This document shows, one piece after another, positions 38,298 to 48,603 of a DNA stretch of 64,000 nucleotides (within the stretch, counting starts at the first letter, position 1; the number at the start of each line of letters is the position of its first letter). Below the pieces are notes generated by a model, which was not told the origin of the DNA, did not search any database, and saw only the letters and a program-made list of their open reading frames with translations. The DNA is from Flavobacterium sp. (GTDB taxonomy: Bacteria; Bacteroidota; Bacteroidia; Flavobacteriales; Flavobacteriaceae). Location of the stretch: contig NZ_JAIXSL010000004.1 in assembly GCF_027484705.1 (NCBI RefSeq), positions 56,996-120,995 on the forward strand. The letters are read 5' to 3'. The translations under genes and the position numbers were made by a program.

Positions 38298-39584
38298 ATG
38301 ATACATCCGGAATTATTAAAATTCGCACCTGAACCCACGCCGTTAATCAATGGCAATCTATGGCATGTTTTTCTTTCTTATCGCTCGGTAAACAGGTCTT
38401 GGGTTTTAAACCTCTATGATATACTGACGGAATTAGGACACAAGGTTTTCTTAGACCAGTATGTTATGAAATCCGGGGATATATTGATAGAACAGCTCGA
38501 AAATGCGTTGGAAAAAAGCCAAGCTGGAATCCTTGTTTGGTCGAACGAAGCAAGGGATTCAGAGTGGGTCAAAAAGGAATACTATACCATGGAAAGTAAG
38601 GTCACCAAAGACAAATCATTTCATTTTGTCCCCCTAAGGGTAAATCAGGTGAGTTTGCCACTTTTCGCGAGTAACAGGATTTTTATTGATTTTTCGGCAT
38701 ATCCTGACGGGCCGAATGGCGGTGATCTGATAAGATTGTTGCATGCGATTGTCGGTCAGCCTTTGAGCGCGGCCGCGGTTAAATTCTCAAACGAGCTTGA
38801 CGAATCCTCCGAGATGGCTTCTGCACAGGTCAATGCATCGATAAGGAATGGCAGGGATGAAAGATTGTTGCAATTGTTTGATGCAGGTGGCCTTCCATGG
38901 GAAACATCAGCGGCACTCGGCTGTAAAGCCGCGAATGGTTTGATTAGCCTTAAAAAATATACTGAAGCAATAACGATGCTCGACAAGCTTGAAAAAGCAT
39001 TCCCAAAATCATTAAGACCCAAACAACTGAAAGCTTTGGCATTAGCAAGAAGAAATGAAGGAAATGACGCTGAAGATTCGCAAGAAATTTTGGGTATCCT
39101 CAAAAGGCTCAATTATTTAGATACGGAGTCGTCGGGCATTTATGCAAGGACATGGATGGACCGCTATGAAAAAAGCAAAGACATCAATGATCTGCTGCAA
39201 TCTCGAACGCTCTATGCCGAGGCTTTTGAAAGATCTCCGGATGATTATTACACGGGGATTAATGCAGCAGCAAAAAGTATTTTCATTGGTACAGATGAAG
39301 ATATTGCAACGGCATACGATTATGCGGATCGCACTCAAAAAATTGTAGGTGATCAGATGGTTCCCGACGATTATTGGAAAACCGCGACTGTAGCAGAAGT
39401 GATGTTGATTAAAAAGCAATATAAAGAAGCGGGGGCAATGTATGCAGAAGCCATTCAAATCGAACCAAAATCTTTTGGAAGTCAAGAATCTACAAAAAAA
39501 CAAGCCTTAAGATTATTAGAAAAACTAAAAGCCACCGAAGAGGAAAAATCATGGGTATTGGCTGCGTTTAAGCATTTGAATTGA
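38298..39584 (+). CDS. TIR domain plus TPR protein
   Basis: WHVFLSYRSVNRSWVLNLYDILTELGHKVFLDQYVMKSGDIL...VWSNEARDSEWVKKEY; helical repeats downstream. Confidence 0.85.
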   Translation: MIHPELLKFAPEPTPLINGNLWHVFLSYRSVNRSWVLNLYDILTELGHKVFLDQYVMKSGDILIEQLENALEKSQAGILVWSNEARDSEWVKKEYYTMESKVTKDKSFHFVPLRVNQVSLPLFASNRIFIDFSAYPDGPNGGDLIRLLHAIVGQPLSAAAVKFSNELDESSEMASAQVNASIRNGRDERLLQLFDAGGLPWETSAALGCKAANGLISLKKYTEAITMLDKLEKAFPKSLRPKQLKALALARRNEGNDAEDSQEILGILKRLNYLDTESSGIYARTWMDRYEKSKDINDLLQSRTLYAEAFERSPDDYYTGINAAAKSIFIGTDEDIATAYDYADRTQKIVGDQMVPDDYWKTATVAEVMLIKKQYKEAGAMYAEAIQIEPKSFGSQESTKKQALRLLEKLKATEEEKSWVLAAFKHLN

Positions 39585-39632
39585 ACAATTGTCTTGACTG
39601 GATTTGAAATTAATAATTTTAAATTTTGAAAA

Positions 39633-42290
39633 ATGAAAAGAGCATTACCACTATTACTTTTTTTCATATTGTCGAATGCATTCGCCCAACATCCGGAAAA
39701 GAAATGCGATGATGTTTATCATGCGGCAAACAGTCTGTTCCTTAAAGGTGATTATTCGCTCGCGATAAAGAAGTTGTCGGCTTATAAATTGTGCGGAAAT
39801 ACTGCCCAGAATAAACAAGCTGATGAATTGCTCCTTAAAATTTACAACACCGTAAACCAGCAAAAAAAAGAAGCAGAACTTCAAACAAAAATTGCAAGAG
39901 AACAGCAGTATTTAGCAGAAAATAGGGCAAAAGAATTAGAAGTTTCAAACAAAAGAATCACCCAAGCCAATATTGAATTACAATCCGGAAGCCTTGCTAT
40001 TCAAGCCCACGAATTATATGGTAGTAAAGATTATACCAATGCACTAAAGAAAGCATACCAAGCCTATACAATTTATCCCGGAAAAGATGCTATAGGAATA
40101 TTAAAAGCCATCACCAGTGATTCTGACGCTATCTTTTTCGAAAAGCAAAGGAGTGTTTCCGGGAACATGGATTTTTCGTTATCCAGAAATGAAATTACTA
40201 TATCACCCGATGAAAAATTCTTAATTTCGGCCTACCATAACCTTGTTTTTTATAGCCTAACCGACACTATTATAAAGTTTATCAAACCTGTTCAGGAAAC
40301 GATACAACAGCTCTCATTCTCAGGTGACGGAAAAAGTTTTGCAACACTACATAAAAACGGCAAAATTACGATTTGGAATTATCCGGAATGCCGACAGTTA
40401 AGTTTTATAACGCCTGAAGCTAATAAGGATTATCGTGACTATTCAGATCATAAAAATATTGCAATATCCTATGATGGAAGTGAACTCATTTATTCCTGTA
40501 AGGAATCATTGTGTATATATTCTGTAAACGATAATAAAATGAAGGTTTCGCGCATGCCCGGAAAAAAAGAATATCAAATAATGTCAATCATGGTACCTAA
40601 AAAGCAAGACAGATTCTATCTTGAATATTCTGAAGGTTTTCTTACAATGGATTTTAATGGGAATATTATCAATAAAAAACCCACGTTTAGTAATGGTTCA
40701 ACGATAAGCAAATTATCACCTAGCGGTAAATATTTAGCTTTTGCACGATACAATAACGATAGCATTGTCGTATATAACGTTCAAAAGCCGGAGGAACCCG
40801 AATATCGCTTCAAAACAAATAATGGAGGTACTTCGGCAATAGGGTTTTCAGCGGCAGATGATAAAATTGTTGTCGGTTCATACAGTAATGGTAAATCAAT
40901 CTTATATGAATTAGGTGATGATCGTCCAGTTAAAGTACTTCGCAATGAGTCGACCCCAAAAAGCATTGATTTTATAGAGAATGATCAAAAGGTGATAATT
41001 ACTGATTATTCTAATGCGATAACCTGGGTGGTTGAAGAGAACCAAAGAACTCCAAAATGCCATACAAAGTATATCAGCAGCGCATCATTTTCAGCTGACG
41101 GTCAATATATGGTTACAGGTAGTATAGATAATGATGTAAAGCTTTTTGATAAAAGAGGCAAGTTGCTCGATACTTTCTCCCACAGCAGGTATCTTAAAGA
41201 TGCAAACTTAACTTTTGATGAAATTTTAAATGAAACATCAAGAATGTATTTGAGCAGCACGAATGTTGACTATACATCCATTAGCCCTGATGGCAACTAT
41301 GTATTGTTTAAATATTCCAATGGTATATTGCTGATTTGGGATTGCAAAAACAATAAATTCCTGAAGAAGTTTGAGGTTGAGTCTGAAAATAAAAGCAAAT
41401 CATCTATAATTGAGATGCCTCAAAACAGCATCATTTTTTCCGGTAATGGAGAATTTTGTGCTTTCAAAAAGGCAAATGATAAAATCGCATTATATTCTTT
41501 TGCTGACGATAAAGATTTCTATTTCGATATGGAAGATATCGTGTTTTCAAACACTTCCTTTTCACCCGATGGAAAATTGCTGTGCTTTGCCAATTCCGCG
41601 AAAATTAGAATCATAAAGTGTGACAGCAAGGAAACGATCTTCGAAAACATTGTGCCATCTGAAATCGATAAAATTTATTTCACTGATAATGTGAACATTC
41701 TAATCATAAATAAAAGGGGATCGATTTCAATGCACAATTCCCTAACAAATAAAATCATCTTGCTGAAATCCTATATAGCTGAACCGGAATTTGTACATTA
41801 TTCAAACCATGAAATCATAGCAGTTTCAGGATCACATACAATTAAATTGATAGATCTTGCGAGCGATACAGAACAAATAATAACAACAGGCATCGATAAG
41901 ATTACAATGCTTGCCTGGGTAAATGATGCTTATATTGTTCTCGAGAGACAAGATGTTTTAGAAGTATGGAATGTTCCACAGAGAAAAAGGACTGGGATGA
42001 TATATCGTGGCATGTATGATCCAACGCATATTTATCCAATCCTTGATAAAAATCTTATTGCCATAAGTTCTACGGGCTATGACGGTGACAGTGGAGATGT
42101 ATCAATTTATAATTTAAAAGGCGAGCTTCTGCAATATTTTCCTGAAATGACATTTCCTCACAATCCGGAATCGATAGTGACTTCAGATGGAAATTATCTG
42201 CTGGCTGTACCCTGCAAAAAGAAAGAAAACGACGGGACTTTAAAAATATTAACCCTTACCGATAAAATTTTGTCCTATATAAAACAATAA
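39633..42290 (+). CDS. exported protein: TPR-like N-term, coiled coil, beta-propeller (WD40-like)
   Basis: Signal peptide MKRALPLLLFFILSNAFAQ; KGDYSLAIKKLSAYK; repeated ISPDEKFLISA, FSADGQYMVTGSIDNDVKLFDKRG, ISPDGNYVLFKYSNGILLIWD. Confidence 0.82.
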   Translation: MKRALPLLLFFILSNAFAQHPEKKCDDVYHAANSLFLKGDYSLAIKKLSAYKLCGNTAQNKQADELLLKIYNTVNQQKKEAELQTKIAREQQYLAENRAKELEVSNKRITQANIELQSGSLAIQAHELYGSKDYTNALKKAYQAYTIYPGKDAIGILKAITSDSDAIFFEKQRSVSGNMDFSLSRNEITISPDEKFLISAYHNLVFYSLTDTIIKFIKPVQETIQQLSFSGDGKSFATLHKNGKITIWNYPECRQLSFITPEANKDYRDYSDHKNIAISYDGSELIYSCKESLCIYSVNDNKMKVSRMPGKKEYQIMSIMVPKKQDRFYLEYSEGFLTMDFNGNIINKKPTFSNGSTISKLSPSGKYLAFARYNNDSIVVYNVQKPEEPEYRFKTNNGGTSAIGFSAADDKIVVGSYSNGKSILYELGDDRPVKVLRNESTPKSIDFIENDQKVIITDYSNAITWVVEENQRTPKCHTKYISSASFSADGQYMVTGSIDNDVKLFDKRGKLLDTFSHSRYLKDANLTFDEILNETSRMYLSSTNVDYTSISPDGNYVLFKYSNGILLIWDCKNNKFLKKFEVESENKSKSSIIEMPQNSIIFSGNGEFCAFKKANDKIALYSFADDKDFYFDMEDIVFSNTSFSPDGKLLCFANSAKIRIIKCDSKETIFENIVPSEIDKIYFTDNVNILIINKRGSISMHNSLTNKIILLKSYIAEPEFVHYSNHEIIAVSGSHTIKLIDLASDTEQIITTGIDKITMLAWVNDAYIVLERQDVLEVWNVPQRKRTGMIYRGMYDPTHIYPILDKNLIAISSTGYDGDSGDVSIYNLKGELLQYFPEMTFPHNPESIVTSDGNYLLAVPCKKKENDGTLKILTLTDKILSYIKQ

Positions 42291-42293
42291 ATT

Positions 42294-43043
42294 ATGAAAC
42301 AGTTGATTCAATACAGATGCTTTGTTTTTTGTGCTACTGGTTTACTTTTTGTTTTTCCTTCATGTAATATCCGTGAAGAAATATGGCTCAATAAGAATGG
42401 TAGTGGAAAATATACTTATGAGATTGTTACCGATCCAAAAGCAACCGAACTGTTTACTTCTAATTTTCCGGCAGAAGGAAAAGCATCCGATGTTTTGGAG
42501 ATCATGTCGCAAAAAGATATTGATACCATATTGCCTCAAAAAGAGTACTCAAATATGCTGCAACCGGCTTTCCCTAATATGTTCAATAAGACAACATTAA
42601 ATTTAAAAAGCGACCATAAGATTCAGGAATTGAAATTCAGGATTCAAATTCCATTTAAGAATATTGCTGAGTTGAATGAAGGCATATCCAATTTCAGGTT
42701 TATGAAACTGTCGATTTTTAGGAACGCTTTCGCAGATACCATAACAAAGGCGGCGCAATTTTATGAATTAAAAGACGGCGCCTTAAAAAGAAATAAAGTT
42801 GAGGATTTTTCAAGAGGGCTTCCTGTTACGCAAACGGATTTGGAATTAGGAAAACTAATGTTCATGAACTCGTATCAAACCATTGTTTTTCACTTGCCTA
42901 ACAAAGTAAAATCGACTTCTTATGTCAATAGAGAAACTGAAGAAGAAACAGTGGAAGTCAAAGAAAAAACAGTGACCGTTAAAATGCCATTCGCAGGCAT
43001 CCTAACCGAAAAAAACAAAGTGACGGGAAAAATAGAATTCTAA
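42294..43043 (+). CDS. lipoprotein
   Basis: Lipobox-like GLLFVFPSC; starts 4 nt after previous stop. Confidence 0.7.
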   Translation: MKQLIQYRCFVFCATGLLFVFPSCNIREEIWLNKNGSGKYTYEIVTDPKATELFTSNFPAEGKASDVLEIMSQKDIDTILPQKEYSNMLQPAFPNMFNKTTLNLKSDHKIQELKFRIQIPFKNIAELNEGISNFRFMKLSIFRNAFADTITKAAQFYELKDGALKRNKVEDFSRGLPVTQTDLELGKLMFMNSYQTIVFHLPNKVKSTSYVNRETEEETVEVKEKTVTVKMPFAGILTEKNKVTGKIEF

Positions 43044-43056
43044 TCCAGCAAGCACC

Positions 43057-43974
43057 ATGGAAAAATACCACGCTTTTATATCCTATTCACACAACGATAA
43101 GCATTATGTTTCAGCCATACAAAAGTCGATTGAAACTTTAGGACTGCCTTTTCATAAGAAATGGAAATCCGATGTAAGCTTTTTCATTGACGAAAAGAAA
43201 ATGAAAGTTTCCGAAGATTTGTCCGAAGAAATTAAGAAAGGTTTAAGGGATTCCAAATACTTGATCGTGATTGCCTCTCCGAATTCAGCGAGTACTGACT
43301 CTTGGGTCATCAAGGAAATAGAATATTGGTACGCCATTAAAAATAATTCTACTGGTGGCATCAGTAGTTTTCATCTAATAGTATTGGATGGTTCTATAAA
43401 ATGGGACAGTCAGGCGCAAGCATTCAGCGTCGATTCTTCAGCACTTCCGAATTTTGGCAATATCAAATTCAACGCACAACCCATTTGGGCTAACGTCCAA
43501 AACTACTGTAAAGACGGTAAAATTCAGACTAAAAACCCCAACTATGAATGGGAAATTGCGAAAGTGAAAGCATTGTTGTTGGATAAAAGTCCTGATGAAA
43601 TAATTGATGAAGTTGCAAAAGAGAAACGATTGTTTCGAATTATCACAGGCTTTGTAATTTCCTTACTGGTCATGTTGTCTGCATTTGCTTTTTACTTGCG
43701 CGGCGAAGCTGTTTCTAAAAAAAATCTCGCGGAAGCCAAAACAAAAGAAGCATTGAACAACCTTAAAAGATTTAAGTTAGAAGAGTTCGAAAGAAACTTC
43801 AAAAATGGCAATACTTATTTGAATGCTGAAGAATATTGCTTTGCGGACAGTTGTTTTTCGGAAGCCCTTAAAACCACAAAAAATAAGGATTATAGAGAAT
43901 TGTTTCCAAAATCAAAAATCAAATATCTCGATTCTATTTCTAGTGTATGTAAATCTAAATCTAGCTGTAAATGA
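43057..43974 (+). CDS. TIR domain protein with one TM helix and extracytoplasmic coiled-coil tail
   Basis: YHAFISYSHNDKHYVSAIQKSIETLGLPF...SWVIKEIEYWY; TM FRIITGFVISLLVMLSAFAFYL; Lys/Glu-rich helix after TM. Confidence 0.9.
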   Translation: MEKYHAFISYSHNDKHYVSAIQKSIETLGLPFHKKWKSDVSFFIDEKKMKVSEDLSEEIKKGLRDSKYLIVIASPNSASTDSWVIKEIEYWYAIKNNSTGGISSFHLIVLDGSIKWDSQAQAFSVDSSALPNFGNIKFNAQPIWANVQNYCKDGKIQTKNPNYEWEIAKVKALLLDKSPDEIIDEVAKEKRLFRIITGFVISLLVMLSAFAFYLRGEAVSKKNLAEAKTKEALNNLKRFKLEEFERNFKNGNTYLNAEEYCFADSCFSEALKTTKNKDYRELFPKSKIKYLDSISSVCKSKSSCK

Positions 43975-46900
43975 AATACTATTTATTAATCGCATTATTC
44001 TTTTCATTGACGATACATTCACAGTCAACCCATAAATGTGAGCGGATTTATTCCATGGCAGATTCGTTATGCAAAAAAGGGGATTATGCATTGGCCATAA
44101 AAAAAATATCGGCATATAAAATTTGCGCGCAGACATTTGAAAATAAAAAAGCTGATGATTTACTACTCAAAATTTATGAAACTGTAAACAAGCAAAAGGA
44201 AGACGCGATTCAAGCAAAACAAGAAGCGTTAAAACAAAAGGCATTGGCAAATTCAGCAAAAAATGAAGCTATCAAAGAAAAAGAAAATGTCAAAAAAACC
44301 TTCTCAAATGCAGATTTCGCACAGTATAATGCGAATATAAAAAGCGGTAACGATCAGTCGGGTACGCTCAATCTGATAAGATCTCTCAAAACCATGCCTT
44401 CTAATGTAGGGGCATTATCAGCTTTATATGCGAAGCTTACGCTTAGTTCTTTTCCCATTGAAATCAGTAAGGCGATTAAGACCGGAAATAATAATGTGAA
44501 AGGGGTATCGCATAGTAATGACGGGAAATACATTGTTGTGTTTTCGCACGAAGTTTTGTCAATCGTCAACCTTTCGTCTAATACTGTAAAAAACATTCCT
44601 AACCCTTTTTCATGCTACCTTACCGCCGCGGTGATAAGCCCGACCAACGGACAGATTTTGATCGCCGGCGGATTTGATGGTAATATGCGTCAACAGGGTT
44701 ATGGCGAATTTTCAGAATTTGATATTGAAACCGGAAAGCAACTCTATGATATCAAAAAGGTTGAAGGAATGCTATGGAATGCACATTATAGCCCCGAAGG
44801 CAGCAAATATTTTGTGGCTACGGCTTTTGATACACAACTGTTCGAAAGTCAAACAGGAACTCCTAAAACTACTATCGATTATTGCAAAGATAAAACAGAA
44901 ACTCCCGATAATTCCTACGCCAATGCGGCAGTAAGTGATAATGCAGAGAAAATCATAACACTGTCAGGCCTCATCGGTAATGGCTGTGGGCAAATATATC
45001 ATTGCGATAAACTCGATAAAACAGGTGATCCAATTAATAACGAGTATGGTTTCTATCAGGCAAAATTTTCACCTGACAATAAATCCGTAACAATTACCAG
45101 TCCATCTCCAATGAGTGAGTTTTTGACGTTGAGTAAAGCCAAATTCGGGTTTGCCCAAATATACAATGCGGAAACGGGAGCGATGATAAGTAACCCGTTA
45201 GATCACCATGATTTGATCAACACCATTGATTACAGTCCAGACGGTACGTTGATTGTTACGGCATCTTCTGACAATACTGCAAAAGTATGGTATGCCGATA
45301 CTGGAGAATTGAAAAATGAAATGTCACATCAAGGACCGATAAACAGTGCAAGATTTAGTCCCGATGGTTTGCTCATAGTAACCGCTTCAAGTGATCGCAC
45401 CATAAAAATATGGGATAGATCGGGAAACCCGTACAGCGAATCCGGAGTCCATAATGCTGAGGTTATCGATGCTTATTTTAATGCTATAGGCAATGTTGTG
45501 ATTTCTATTTGTGCCAATGGTGAGATTCATCAATGGGATCCGTCACTCAGAAGAATGATGCCGACAGTATTGTCAGTGAAATCAAGTTTCGCGGAATATG
45601 CGACTGAGAATATTATTCTAAAGCAGGATTCAATTGTTGATTCCGCAATCAAGTTGGAACTCAAGATCGTGTTGCTAAATCAAAATCAGGAATTGGCAGA
45701 AACTAGCCATAATAAAAAATACAATGCGATCATTACTGCAAATGGATTGCAGATTATGGATTCAAAAACTGGCGATATGCAAAGTATTCAGCGCACCCAT
45801 AACGGGCATATTTACCAGGCAACTTTCAACAGTAACGACGAATACATTGCGACGGCTTCGGAAGATTCTACCGCAGTAATATGGAATATCAATAAGGCTA
45901 AAAGCATTAAACTATCCCATCCTTCAGCAGTATATTCCTGTACGTTCAGTAATGACAATAATTTTGTAATGACATCCTGCGGGCATTCGATGTATTTGTG
46001 GGACATTAGAGGCAGACTTCTCAAAGGCCCAATCGATACCAATTTTACTGCAGCGCCAACAATCAATGAAAATGGAGAAAAAGAATATTATCCTGATGAT
46101 ATCGTCGATCTCAAGTTTACTGCAGACGATAATAACATATTAGTGACCTATGGCTATATGGGATCTTCAGTAATGACTTCAAGAATCCGCGACTTTACTG
46201 TTGACGGCTATCAATTGTGGGATGTTAAAGCAGCAAAATTAGACTATACGCTGCTACACAACAAAGATATTACTTCGTGTACGCTATCCAAAAATAAGAA
46301 ATTCATCGTTACGACGTCGTGGGATAAAACGGCAAAAATATGGAGTGCAAAACCAGGATATCCTACTGTCGAACTACTGAATGACGATGTAGTGAATAAC
46401 AGCGTTCAAAGCCCCGACGGTAATTTCCTTTTAACATACGGTGAAAGCAACAAGTGTTTTCTTTACAATACGAAAGATTTTACGCAGCGTGGTCAGCCGT
46501 TAGTACATAACGAATCAGTCAAACATGCTATTTTTTCACCTAACAGTAAAGTTGCCATAGTAAGTTCAGGAAATGTAATCAGTTTATGGGATGTGAATAC
46601 TAGCCAGTTGATTACGAATCAAATCGTCACGCAATCGAATGTCAAATGTATGAGTATAGATCCCAGCGGATACAGGCTGCTTACATTGGGTGAAAATGGG
46701 GAAGTAATGATGTGGGATATCGTTACAGGAGAGAATGATAATTTGGCTGAAACCTGCATAGAAATAGCAGAGAAAAGCGTGAGTAAAAGCTTAAACGATT
46801 ATAATGTTGAGCAAGCGCTAGATCCTTCGCAATATCCTCAAAAAATGTCGAGTCTGACTGATGGAATTTCAAATCAGATCCGCACATGGTTTAATGCAGT

Positions 46901-47117
46901 AGGGGAGCAAAGAAAAATATCTCCGAATGCCACTATAACTACGAAGGAAGTTGTTGATGAGATGATAAAAGAAAACAGCCTTCAGGAGTTATACATTGCG
47001 AGATTGTTGATGCCATCTAATACTAAAATACTTTCCGATATGAGTGATTTGGCATCATTTGGAAATTCGATAATTTTTTCGAAGATATGGAAAAGTATTT
47101 ATATAAATTCGCGCTAA
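43971..47117 (+). CDS. exported WD40-repeat beta-propeller protein
   Basis: Signal peptide MKYYLLIALFFSLTIHSQ; N-term paralogous to 39633-42290; IDYSPDGTLIVTASSDNTAKVWYADTG, ARFSPDGLLIVTASSDRTIKIWD etc.; ATGA overlap with TIR gene. Confidence 0.92.
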   Translation: MKYYLLIALFFSLTIHSQSTHKCERIYSMADSLCKKGDYALAIKKISAYKICAQTFENKKADDLLLKIYETVNKQKEDAIQAKQEALKQKALANSAKNEAIKEKENVKKTFSNADFAQYNANIKSGNDQSGTLNLIRSLKTMPSNVGALSALYAKLTLSSFPIEISKAIKTGNNNVKGVSHSNDGKYIVVFSHEVLSIVNLSSNTVKNIPNPFSCYLTAAVISPTNGQILIAGGFDGNMRQQGYGEFSEFDIETGKQLYDIKKVEGMLWNAHYSPEGSKYFVATAFDTQLFESQTGTPKTTIDYCKDKTETPDNSYANAAVSDNAEKIITLSGLIGNGCGQIYHCDKLDKTGDPINNEYGFYQAKFSPDNKSVTITSPSPMSEFLTLSKAKFGFAQIYNAETGAMISNPLDHHDLINTIDYSPDGTLIVTASSDNTAKVWYADTGELKNEMSHQGPINSARFSPDGLLIVTASSDRTIKIWDRSGNPYSESGVHNAEVIDAYFNAIGNVVISICANGEIHQWDPSLRRMMPTVLSVKSSFAEYATENIILKQDSIVDSAIKLELKIVLLNQNQELAETSHNKKYNAIITANGLQIMDSKTGDMQSIQRTHNGHIYQATFNSNDEYIATASEDSTAVIWNINKAKSIKLSHPSAVYSCTFSNDNNFVMTSCGHSMYLWDIRGRLLKGPIDTNFTAAPTINENGEKEYYPDDIVDLKFTADDNNILVTYGYMGSSVMTSRIRDFTVDGYQLWDVKAAKLDYTLLHNKDITSCTLSKNKKFIVTTSWDKTAKIWSAKPGYPTVELLNDDVVNNSVQSPDGNFLLTYGESNKCFLYNTKDFTQRGQPLVHNESVKHAIFSPNSKVAIVSSGNVISLWDVNTSQLITNQIVTQSNVKCMSIDPSGYRLLTLGENGEVMMWDIVTGENDNLAETCIEIAEKSVSKSLNDYNVEQALDPSQYPQKMSSLTDGISNQIRTWFNAVGEQRKISPNATITTKEVVDEMIKENSLQELYIARLLMPSNTKILSDMSDLASFGNSIIFSKIWKSIYINSR

Positions 47118-47148
47118 TTTGTTGTCTTAAATGAAATGTCGCAAATCA

Positions 47149-47322
47149 TTATCTTACCCCATTTTTGGTTACTGAAAAATTAGGGTTAATTGCTGAGCCA
47201 CCCGTTATGCCAGAGGGAATATTTTGTGATGCCACCTGAGCAAAACCAAAAGTGAATACCATCAACATGAATAATGTAATCGATTTGTTGAAATAAAAAG
47301 ATATAGTAAAATTTTTATTCAT
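47149..47322 (-). CDS. short exported peptide, possibly a truncated surface-protein remnant
   Basis: MNKNFTISFYFNKSITLFMLMVFTFGFAQVASQNIPSGITGGSAINPNFSVTKNGVR* by manual translation. Confidence 0.4.
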   Translation of the reverse strand: MNKNFTISFYFNKSITLFMLMVFTFGFAQVASQNIPSGITGGSAINPNFSVTKNGVR

Positions 47323-47677
47323 GTAATTTATTGTGGTTTTGTTTAACTAAGGTAGGGTTTTTTATACTTTTCTAATTATTAAGAACTTACTATATTCTAT
47401 GTGGTTTTAATGTCTCAAGACTTTTTTATTTTATAACAGTTACTATAAAAAATACCCTATTTATTTTAAGAAGATATATATTTAAACTGTTGGTTGTGAT
47501 TTGATGATTTGATTTTTGATACTATTTATGCGCTCTAAAATAAAAGGTTGAAATTACTTTTTCTCCGTTGGAAGCATGTTTAAAAAGAAGCATAAAAAAA
47601 CAAAAACCCTTTAAACATGAGTGTTTAAAGGGTTTTTATTTTTTACGAATTATCGAAAATTATAAAATTTACCTGTT

Positions 47678-47851
47678 TTATAGATTATTGTTTACTTCAT
47701 CATCATCTTCTTCTTTTTCAATGGGAAGATCATTATTTTTTAAAAATACTTCTAAATCTTTTTCATCTTTTAAGTTTCGTTTGATAAGAAAAAGAATTAA
47801 AAGAATTGCAAAAATTACTACAACGCTGATTATAATCCAATTGATTTCCAT
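47678..47851 (-). CDS. small single-pass membrane protein (57 aa)
   Basis: MEINWIIISVVVIFAILLILFLIKRNLKDEKDLEVFLKNNDLPIEKEEDDDEVNNNL* by manual translation; opposite of the tracked plus ORF. Confidence 0.5.
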   Translation of the reverse strand: MEINWIIISVVVIFAILLILFLIKRNLKDEKDLEVFLKNNDLPIEKEEDDDEVNNNL

Positions 47852-48052
47852 TAGGTTTAATTTTTAATAAAATTACAAAAACTAAAATGGGTTTATAATT
47901 TTCTATGCATTATCAAATCATTATTTTTCAGAGAGTACATTTCAGAATTTCAGTGTTTAAAATTCTTGCTTTACAATTGACTTAGAAGCTTTTCAGAAAT
48001 TACTTTTATCGGACAACAGTTGCTAAAGTTGGATAAAAATCAGGGTAAGTCG

Positions 48053-48268
48053 TTATTCCTTTTGATTAAAATAAGCAACGCCCATCCAGACTAAACCCAG
48101 GCCAATTCCTAAAGTAGCCGAAAGCTGAAGAGTATCATATATAAATCCGATGACTAACCCTATGATCACGCAGCAAAAGAATACCATTAATGCATTTCTA
48201 AACTCTTTTTTCTTAGTTTCCTCTAGCGCCTTTAAAAAAATACTTTTCTTTGTTTCCTTATTTTCCAT
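48053..48268 (-). CDS. small two-TM membrane protein
   Basis: 71 aa, two hydrophobic helices. Confidence 0.55.
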   Translation of the reverse strand: MENKETKKSIFLKALEETKKKEFRNALMVFFCCVIIGLVIGFIYDTLQLSATLGIGLGLVWMGVAYFNQKE

Positions 48269-48603
48269 GATGGTATATTTTAATTGTTAGTCTAGTATTT
48301 AGGTCTTTTGCCCGCACTTTCGCATTTCTATTGCCCTAAGATTCTGCCGGCATATATAGCGTCGTGGCTTGTCGAATGCCTTTTCTCAAGTTAGCAGAAA
48401 ACGAATATAGGAAAATATATTTACAATGCATCGAATACTGACGATTGTGTTTACTATCAGTTATTTGCGAGTTGTTGGTTGCGATAGTATTTTATTGTTT
48501 CATAGTTTACCATCGATTCAATATCAAATTTGTTCTCTAACATTCCAAAATAGGAACCTTAAATAGTGCTGTCTACTGAAAAAAGATGGATAATGTTTCA
48601 TTT

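Noticed and set aside
47568-47867. 99-aa plus ORF
   Set aside because: Opposite strand encodes a cleaner small membrane protein (47678-47851)
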